DNA from: Polaribacter sp.
GTDB taxonomy: Bacteria; Bacteroidota; Bacteroidia; Flavobacteriales; Flavobacteriaceae
Assembly: GCA_029245665.1 (NCBI GenBank)
Contig: JAQWOW010000216.1
Location: 1 to 5,952, forward strand
Direction: 5' to 3'
DNA: 5,952 bases
The translations under genes were made by a program, and so were the position numbers. A model generated the notes under the pieces. That model ran no database searches and was not told the DNA's origin. It saw only the letters and a program-made list of their open reading frames with translations. Position 1 is the first letter of the stretch. Every line of letters begins with the position of its first letter. Of this stretch, positions 1-4,249 are shown piece after piece.

Positions 1-181
1 ACTTGGGAAAAATATAGATGACACAAAAGAGGTGCTTCGCTTGTATGGAAATATGTCTAGTGCAACGGTTTTATATGTTTTAGAACGTTTTATGGAAAGA
101 AACCCAACAAAAGGAGAAAGAGGAATTATGTTAAGTTTTGGACCAGGGTTTTCTGCACAAAGAATTTTATTGGAATGGTAA
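1..181 (+). CDS. Type III polyketide synthase, C-terminal end (5' truncated)
   Basis: Only the last 59 codons are in the window, read from base 2 to the TAA at 179-181. The piece carries two signatures of the chalcone/stilbene synthase C-terminal domain. The first is YGNMSSATVLYVLE, whose Asn (codon at 50-52) corresponds to the Asn of the family's Cys-His-Asn catalytic triad. The second is LSFGPGFSAQRILLEW, matching the family's G-F-G-P-G loop near the C-terminus, which shapes the active site. The catalytic Cys and His lie upstream and cannot be checked. Such enzymes extend a starter acyl thioester with malonyl-CoA and cyclise it to pyrones, resorcinols or phloroglucinols, usually as free-standing cytosolic homodimers. 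The neighbouring carrier-protein genes suggest an acyl-ACP starter, which is inference. Family assignment is firm; the product is unknown. Confidence 0.93.
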   Translation, partial: LGKNIDDTKEVLRLYGNMSSATVLYVLERFMERNPTKGERGIMLSFGPGFSAQRILLEW

Positions 182-198
182 ACTTAATAATACATACA

Positions 199-231
199 AG
201 ATCTCACAGGTTACAAAAACCAGTGAGGTCT
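199..231. repeat. Imperfect palindrome, hairpin-forming, copy 1
   Basis: A 13-base left arm (199-211, AGATCTCACAGGT) and a 13-base right arm (219-231, ACCAGTGAGGTCT) enclose a 7-base loop. As RNA, 12 of 13 positions pair (one G-U), with one A-A mismatch. It fills most of the gap between the polyketide synthase stop and the dehydratase start. There is only a short T stretch after it, so it is a poor intrinsic terminator. Its right arm shares nine bases (inverted) with the palindrome at 689-723, which suggests one repeat family. From memory, palindromes of the CCTCACAGGT...ACCTGTGAGG type are common between flavobacterial genes; this was not searched. Confidence 0.65.
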
Positions 232-245
232 CTTAAATTGAACAA

Positions 246-683
246 ATGAACCAAACAGAAATCATAAAAAACACTCCCTATCAAAAACCATTTTTGTTTA
301 TTGACGAACTCACAGAAATTTCAGAACAGGGAATAACAGGGAATTATACATTTAAAAAAAATGAGTTTTTTTATAAAGGACATTTTAAAAATAATCCAAT
401 TACACCAGGAGTTATTTTAACAGAGGTGATGGCTCAAATTGGTGTTGTTTGTTTGGGAATTTATTTATTAAAGAATGAATTTAGATTAGAAAAAAAGATA
501 CAAATAGCACTAACTTCTAGTCAAGTTGATTTTTTTATTTCAGTTCTTCCAAATGAAAAAGTTACTGTAATTTCAGAGAAAAAATATTTCAGATTTAATA
601 AATTAAAATGCAGTGTTCAAATGATAAATGAAAAGAATGAGTTGGTTTGTAGGGGAACTATTTCTGGAATGATACTATTTTAA
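246..683 (+). CDS. FabZ-like 3-hydroxyacyl-ACP dehydratase (hotdog fold)
   Basis: This 145-residue protein is about the length of FabZ. It follows the FabZ layout: an N-terminal NTPYQKPFLFIDEL segment (residues 9-22, where FabZ usually has a PHRYPFLLVDR-type stretch), then F-Y-K-G-H-F with His46, then PITPGVILTEVMAQIG with Glu60. His46 and Glu60 match the FabZ catalytic His/Glu pair and their spacing, so it is probably active: loss of water from a 3-hydroxyacyl-ACP to give the trans-2-enoyl-ACP in the cytosol. The His-Arg of the usual N-terminal motif is replaced by Tyr-Gln-Lys, so this is a divergent paralogue, not the housekeeping enzyme. It sits 64 bases after the type III polyketide synthase and 107 bases before the ketosynthase, on the same strand, and probably modifies chains on the carrier protein encoded at 2066. 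Start ATG at 246 follows an A-rich stretch without a Shine-Dalgarno sequence. A role as an aromatase or thioesterase-like hotdog protein cannot be excluded. Confidence 0.85.
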   Translation: MNQTEIIKNTPYQKPFLFIDELTEISEQGITGNYTFKKNEFFYKGHFKNNPITPGVILTEVMAQIGVVCLGIYLLKNEFRLEKKIQIALTSSQVDFFISVLPNEKVTVISEKKYFRFNKLKCSVQMINEKNELVCRGTISGMILF

Positions 684-688
684 TATGC

Positions 689-723
689 AGACCTCACACA
701 GATTTTTAAAATCTATGAGGGCT
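689..723. repeat. Imperfect palindrome, hairpin-forming, copy 2
   Basis: A perfect 7-bp core (AGATTTT at 700-706, AAAATCT at 708-714) is extended outward by interrupted pairing, AGACCTCA on the left against TGAGGGCT on the right, with a two-base bulge and two mismatches. It starts five bases after the dehydratase stop codon. Its left end AGACCTCAC (689-697) is the exact reverse complement of 223-231 in the first palindrome, so the dehydratase gene is bracketed by related elements. A few A's but no T-tract follow, so it is not a clear intrinsic terminator on the + strand. It may act as an mRNA-stabilising or processing hairpin, or simply be a mobile or repetitive intergenic palindrome. Confidence 0.6.
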
Positions 724-747
724 AAAAAGTCAAAAAAAATTAAATTT

Positions 748-776
748 ATCTGTGAAAATCAGTGAAATCCGTGTCA
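748..776. repeat. Short tandem repeat, three ATCNGTG units
   Basis: Three successive units start at 748 (ATCTGTGAAA), 758 (ATCAGTGAA) and 767 (ATCCGTGTCA), with a spacing of 10 then 9 bases and a shared ATCNGTG core. They lie in the 107-base gap in front of the ketosynthase gene. The first unit's ATCTGTG (748-754) is the reverse complement of CACAGAT at 697-703 inside the preceding palindrome, so an alternative longer hairpin can form across the gap. From memory, strings of this ATCTGTG kind are widespread between Bacteroidota genes; function is unknown. Confidence 0.55.
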
Positions 777-790
777 AAAAATCATCGTAA

Positions 791-2065
791 ATGAGCAATA
801 GAGTTGTAATTACAGGTTTAGGGGTTGTAGCACCAAATGGAGTGGGTCTTGAAGAATTCACGAAAGCAATAAAAGCTGGAATTTCAGGAATTACCTTTCA
901 TCAGAATTTAAATGACAAAGGTTTTTCTTGTTGTATTGGAGGAATACCAATTATTTCTGAAGAAAAAAAACAGCAATACTTATCTCCTTTACAGTTAAGG
1001 GGCTTTCATAGCAGTTCTATCTTATACGGGTGTTTGGCCGGAATTGATGCTTGGAAAGATGCGGGTTTTTCTTTGGATGAACATTCGGATTTAGATTACA
1101 ATTCTGGAATTGTTTTTGGAACAGGAACTTCTGGAATTGAGAAATTTAGAGAAGCTATTTATAAAATTGACGACCAAAAAGTTAGAAGATTAGGAAGTAC
1201 CTCTGTGCTGCAAACAATGGCAAGTGGCATTTCGGCATACTTGGGTGGTATTTTAGGCCTGGGAAATCAGGTTACAACAAATTCTTCTGCCTGCACAACA
1301 GGAACAGAAGCTTTATTGATGGGTTTTGAACGCATTAAAAATGGAAAATCAAAACGAATGTTAGTTGGGAGCTCTAGCGACAGTAGTTTATATACTTGGG
1401 GAGGGTTTGACGCTATGCGGGTAATGAGTTATAAGCACAATGAAACACCCGAAAAAGGCTCAAGACCAATGAGTGAAACTGCATCTGGATTTGTACCCGG
1501 AAGTGGTTCAGGTGCTTTGATTTTAGAGTCTTTGGAAAGTGCTTTAGAAAGGAAAGCAAACATTTATGCTGAGGTTATTGGTGGGAATATTAATTCTGGA
1601 GGACAACGAAACGGAGGAACCTTAACTGCTCCTAACCCAGAAGCTGTTCAAAAATGCATTAGAGATGCTCTTGCAGATGCAGGTATAAATTCATCAGAAA
1701 TAGATGTCATTAATGGACATTTAACTGCAACGTCTAAAGATACTTTAGAAATAGAAAATTGGACGAAAGCATTGCAAAGAAAAGAAGGAGAATTTCCTTA
1801 TATTAATTCTTTAAAATCGATGGTTGGCCATTGTTTAGCCGCCGCCGGAGCTATAGAATGTGTTGCATCTGTGTTACAAATTAAAGAGCAGTTTATTTTT
1901 CCGAATATAAATTGCGAAGACATTCATCCAGAAATTTTAAAAATGATTTCTGAAGAGAAAATTCCTCGAAAAATGATTGAAAAAAAAATCAATAATATCG
2001 TAAAAGCAAGTTTTGGTTTTGGCGATGTAAATGCATGTGTTATCTTTAAAAAATATACCAAATAA
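791..2065 (+). CDS. Beta-ketoacyl-ACP synthase, KAS I/II (FabF/FabB-like) family
   Basis: This 424-residue protein has the full length of a FabF-type condensing enzyme and opens with RVVITGLGVVAPNG, the usual family start. The active-site triad is intact: nucleophile Cys168 in TNSSACTTGTEA, His310 in NGHLTAT and His347 in KSMVGHCLAAAGA, with the conserved Lys at 342. It should condense an acyl group on Cys168 with malonyl-ACP, releasing CO2. Two motifs deviate from housekeeping FabF: the usual H-G-T-x-T is H-L-T-A-T, and the C-terminal gatekeeper loop reads SFGFGDVNA instead of GFGGTN. Both suggest a specialised secondary-metabolism ketosynthase with its own substrate range. The stop codon directly abuts the carrier-protein ATG, tying it to that partner. 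It is not a chain-length factor, because Cys168 is present. An A9 run at 1980-1988 lies before the gatekeeper motif. The start at 791 is supported by family alignment. Confidence 0.92.
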   Translation: MSNRVVITGLGVVAPNGVGLEEFTKAIKAGISGITFHQNLNDKGFSCCIGGIPIISEEKKQQYLSPLQLRGFHSSSILYGCLAGIDAWKDAGFSLDEHSDLDYNSGIVFGTGTSGIEKFREAIYKIDDQKVRRLGSTSVLQTMASGISAYLGGILGLGNQVTTNSSACTTGTEALLMGFERIKNGKSKRMLVGSSSDSSLYTWGGFDAMRVMSYKHNETPEKGSRPMSETASGFVPGSGSGALILESLESALERKANIYAEVIGGNINSGGQRNGGTLTAPNPEAVQKCIRDALADAGINSSEIDVINGHLTATSKDTLEIENWTKALQRKEGEFPYINSLKSMVGHCLAAAGAIECVASVLQIKEQFIFPNINCEDIHPEILKMISEEKIPRKMIEKKINNIVKASFGFGDVNACVIFKKYTK

Positions 2066-2317
2066 ATGACAAAAGAAGAATTAATTACCAAACTCTCAGC
2101 GATTGTTAAGCCCTATATTCAAAACGAAGAAGCTTTTAAAAGCTTGAATGAAAATACAGATTTTATAAATGACTTAGAGATAAATTCTGCAAATTTAGTA
2201 GATATAATTTTAGACATAGAAGATGAGTTTGATATAGAAATAGATAATGATTCTATGGAACAAATGTTATCTGTAAAAGCAACTGTAGAAATTATTCAAA
2301 AAAAAATGAATATATAA
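2066..2317 (+). CDS. Acyl carrier protein
   Basis: This 83-residue acidic protein has the ACP four-helix pattern. Ser41 in LEINSANLVDIILDIEDEFDIEI is the expected phosphopantetheine site, at the start of helix II, followed by the typical acidic helix and a SVKATVEII segment matching the family's TV-x-x-h end. The usual Asp-Ser-Leu is Asn-Ser-Ala here, so it is unlikely to be the housekeeping AcpP. It would carry intermediates for the ketosynthase (stop and start abut, zero spacing) and the dehydratase, and be converted to the holo form by the transferase immediately downstream (stop and start overlap by one base, TAATG). Its last codons contain nine A's (2298-2306), which form an A-AAA-AAA heptamer in the reading frame. 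The family is certain; its acyl cargo is not known. Confidence 0.93.
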   Translation: MTKEELITKLSAIVKPYIQNEEAFKSLNENTDFINDLEINSANLVDIILDIEDEFDIEIDNDSMEQMLSVKATVEIIQKKMNI

Positions 2318-2877
2318 TGGTTGGTAATGATTTAGTTGATTTACAATTTGCGAAAAGCGAAAGTAATTGGCAGCGAAAAGGCTTTTTAGAAAAGCAATTT
2401 ACAATCAAAGAACAACAACTCATTTTACACGCAACTAATTCTTTCAATGTTGTATGGAGACTTTGGAGCATGAAAGAAGCTGCGTATAAAATAGTTACAC
2501 AACAACATGAAAAACGTTTTTTTGCACCTCATAAATTTGAATGCAGTTTTATTTCTGAAGCTGAAGGAATTGTTTTTTTTGAGAAAAATAAATTTTTCAC
2601 AACAACATTTTTTAATTCTTTTTATTGTCATACAATCGCACAAAAAACGAATGACAAATTAGCTGTTTTTTCTTCTGTCGGTATGCCAGAGACTATAGAT
2701 TGTGAAATCAAAAAGAGACTTCAGGAGTTAACAGGTGTTTTGGTGGAAGAAATATCACAAAGGAAATCTTCTGTTGGCGCTCCATTGTATTATCAAAAAG
2801 AAAAAATAGTAACAAATTCATGCTCAATTTCACATCATGGAAATTATGGTGCTTTTGCTTTTACCCTTCAAAAATGA
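2317..2877 (+). CDS. 4'-phosphopantetheinyl transferase (AcpS-like)
   Basis: This 186-residue protein should move phosphopantetheine from CoA to Ser41 of the adjacent carrier protein. The N-terminal GNDLVDL (residues 3-9) matches the G-x-D-x-V-x-x motif that holds the Mg-binding Asp, here Asp5. WSMKEAAYK (50-58) is the W-x-x-KEAxxK motif, with Glu54 as second metal ligand. The C-terminal part ends in a G-A-P-L segment and SISHHGNYGAFAF, matching the G-x-P and S-x-SH blocks of the superfamily. The architecture is the single-domain AcpS type but longer than the roughly 120 residues of classic AcpS, with extra sequence between the second and last motifs. The gene overlaps the carrier-protein stop by one base and the next gene by four (ATGA), so its translation is probably coupled to both. 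A T8 run occurs at 2573-2580. A cell usually has another transferase for AcpP, so this one is likely dedicated to the cluster. Confidence 0.88.
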   Translation: MVGNDLVDLQFAKSESNWQRKGFLEKQFTIKEQQLILHATNSFNVVWRLWSMKEAAYKIVTQQHEKRFFAPHKFECSFISEAEGIVFFEKNKFFTTTFFNSFYCHTIAQKTNDKLAVFSSVGMPETIDCEIKKRLQELTGVLVEEISQRKSSVGAPLYYQKEKIVTNSCSISHHGNYGAFAFTLQK

Positions 2878-3323
2878 ATCTTAAAGAAACCCTTTTCAAA
2901 CAATGTGTGCTATTTGTAAATAAGAGATTGCAAACAATAGAAGAAGTTCTATCTTCGAATCAAAAAGCACTTCAGGCTGAAACAAAAAGTTCAGCTGGAG
3001 ACAAGCACGAGATTGGTCGAGCTATGCTACAATTAGAAATGGAAAAAGCAAGTCAGCAATTGAAAGGAGTTCATGAAATGAAAATAACATTGACTAAAAT
3101 AGACTTCTGTAAACAACATAAAACCGCCCATTTAGGAAGTATTATCGAAACAAACCAAGGCAATTATTTTTTATCTATTTCTGCAGGGAAACTAACCACT
3201 TATGATAAAAATTATTTTGCTGTATCCATTTTTTCACCAATTGGAAAACGATTGCTTGGAAAAAAAACAGGGGAACAATTTACGTTCAATGGAAGTACAA
3301 CTAAAATAATTGCAATAGCATGA
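2874..3323 (+). CDS. GreA/GreB-family protein (often mislabelled 3-oxoacyl-ACP synthase)
   Basis: The ATG at 2874 overlaps the transferase stop by four bases (ATGA) and gives 149 residues. An in-frame ATG at 2820 would overlap far more and add no family sequence. The N-terminal half (about 1-75) is predicted helical hairpin, as in Gre factors, with SSAGDKHEIGRAM at its turn. Asp43 and Glu46 have the same three-residue offset as the two acidic tip residues of E. coli GreA (GDLKE). The C-terminal half contains LGSIIETNQGNYFLSIS and FSPIGKRLLGKKTGEQF, matching the FKBP-like Gre domain's SPIGRALLGK-x-x-GDE block. There is no condensing-enzyme feature: no catalytic Cys, no His pair, and it is far too short. 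From memory, homologues in Bacteroidota are often labelled '3-oxoacyl-ACP synthase', apparently through association with such operons. Gre proteins enter the RNA polymerase secondary channel; whether this one does is unproven. Confidence 0.78.
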   Translation: MNLKETLFKQCVLFVNKRLQTIEEVLSSNQKALQAETKSSAGDKHEIGRAMLQLEMEKASQQLKGVHEMKITLTKIDFCKQHKTAHLGSIIETNQGNYFLSISAGKLTTYDKNYFAVSIFSPIGKRLLGKKTGEQFTFNGSTTKIIAIA

Positions 3324-3560
3324 TGCACTAGATTATAAAATGATATTTTTTAACACAAAAAAGAGTGCTTTTATCAATTCTACGTGGGATTTATTTTCAA
3401 TCATTTTAAAAAGTTGATTTTAGCAACTATGAGCTATAAAAAAGCAGGCTGTGTATTTTATTTAAAATAATTCTAAATACCATCGAAAACGCTTTAAATT
3501 CTTTGTTTTGCTTGTTGTTTCGCCGTATTTTTGTGTTCTAAAATTTTAATTAATTATACA
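3324..3560. other. Non-coding divider between the polyketide and succinate dehydrogenase operons
   Basis: These 237 bases are very AT-rich and hold no gene I can support. A 25-codon frame at 3340-3417 has no recognisable protein features. Weak A/T hairpins are present (for example AAAAG/CTTTT around 3358-3372 and an all-A/T palindrome TATTTTA/TAAAATA at 3454-3469), but none has a GC stem plus T-tract, so no intrinsic terminator is called for the upstream operon. The right end contains the sdhC promoter and an untranslated leader of roughly 20 bases. Confidence 0.7.
3502..3533 (+). promoter_or_regulatory. Bacteroidota-type promoter of the sdh operon
   Basis: The -33 element TTTG (3502-3505) and the -7 element TATTTTTG (3526-3533, consensus TAnnTTTG, every fixed base matched) are 20 bases apart, within the 19-21 base spacing known for the Bacteroidota primary sigma factor. 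Transcription should begin a few bases after 3533, which leaves a short A/T-rich leader before the ATG at 3561. This also decides the sdhC start: the in-frame TTG at 3531 lies inside the -7 element and would not be transcribed properly. Confidence 0.8.
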
Positions 3561-4238
3561 ATGAGTGGATTTTTTAAATCTTCAATTGGAAGAAAAGTAG
3601 CAATGGCGCTTTCTGCATTCTTTTTAATGTTTTTCTTGCTTCAGCATTTAGCAATTAATATTTTATCGGTTTTTAGTCCTGAGGCTTTTAACGAAGTTTC
3701 TCATTTTATGGGGACTAACCCATTGGTGCAATTTGCCCTTCAACCTGTCTTGATTTTTGCAGTTGTTTTTCACTTTGTAATGGGCTTTATTTTAGAACTA
3801 AAAAACAGGAGTTCTCAAGGAGTTTCATATGCTAAAAACAACGGGGCAGCAAATTCTTCTTGGTTTAGTAGAAACATGATTTACAGCGGAATTACAATTT
3901 TAGCTTTTATCGTTTTGCACTTTATTGATTTTTGGTTTCCTGAAATCAACACGAAATTTATTCAAGGCAATTGGTCTGGAACACTAGAAGGCCTAGATGG
4001 TTTTCGGTATCATGAAGAACTGGTTCACAAATTTACATATCCAGCAAGGGTCATTGCTTATGTTTTAGCTTTTGTGTTTTTAGGACTGCATTTGGCACAT
4101 GGATTTACATCTGCTTTTCAGTCTATGGGTGGAACCGCTGGAAGAAAGAAAACACTACAAAATATTGGTAAGGCATATTCAATTATAATTCCTTTAGGAT
4201 TTATTTTTATTGCATTATATCATCACTTAAACCATTAA
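3561..4238 (+). CDS. sdhC: Succinate dehydrogenase cytochrome b subunit
   Basis: This 225-residue integral membrane protein anchors succinate dehydrogenase and passes electrons from the iron-sulphur subunit to menaquinone. Five hydrophobic helices are visible, at about 12-34, 55-79, 106-126, 160-185 and 203-223, the layout of the single-anchor di-haem (type B) enzymes of Bacteroidota, Bacillus and Wolinella. Intramembrane histidines that could bind the haems are His29 (LLQHLAIN), His71 (VVFHFVMG), His120 (IVLHFIDFWF), and His177 and His180 (GLHLAHGF). The start at 3561 gives MSGFFKSSIGRKVAMALS, the usual beginning of flavobacterial homologues; the upstream alternative at 3531 falls in the promoter. 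The gene is first in its operon, 11 bases ahead of sdhA. The exact haem-ligand assignment is inferred from positions only. Confidence 0.95.
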   Translation: MSGFFKSSIGRKVAMALSAFFLMFFLLQHLAINILSVFSPEAFNEVSHFMGTNPLVQFALQPVLIFAVVFHFVMGFILELKNRSSQGVSYAKNNGAANSSWFSRNMIYSGITILAFIVLHFIDFWFPEINTKFIQGNWSGTLEGLDGFRYHEELVHKFTYPARVIAYVLAFVFLGLHLAHGFTSAFQSMGGTAGRKKTLQNIGKAYSIIIPLGFIFIALYHHLNH

Positions 4239-4249
4239 TCTTAAAAAAT

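Noticed and set aside
199..240. Intrinsic terminator after the type III polyketide synthase
   Set aside because: The hairpin is good but is followed by TTAAATTG rather than a U-tract, and the same palindrome type recurs after the dehydratase, so it is better described as a repeat.
741..748. TAAATTTA as a -7 promoter element for the ketosynthase
   Set aside because: Last base differs from TAnnTTTG and no TTTG lies 19-21 bases upstream.
1980..1988. A9 run in the ketosynthase as a programmed frameshift or phase-variation site
   Set aside because: A -1 shift reaches TAA at 1993-1995 and removes the gatekeeper loop, giving only a dead product; no sign of a purposeful switch beyond AT-rich composition.
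2573..2580. T8 run in the transferase gene as a phase-variable tract
   Set aside because: Length is ordinary for such AT-rich coding sequence, and the gene is intact across it.
2425..2643. Open frame on the - strand inside the transferase gene
   Set aside because: Lies wholly antisense to a well-supported gene, is rich in Lys/Phe/Cys as expected from reverse-reading AT-rich codons, and shows no family motif.
3340..3417. 25-codon + strand frame between the two operons
   Set aside because: Too short, no promoter or ribosome-binding context, no recognisable features; expected by chance in AT-rich DNA.
3454..3469. All-A/T palindrome upstream of the sdh promoter, considered as operator or terminator
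   Set aside because: A 7-bp stem of only A/T with a two-base loop is weak and easily arises by chance in this composition; no T-tract follows.
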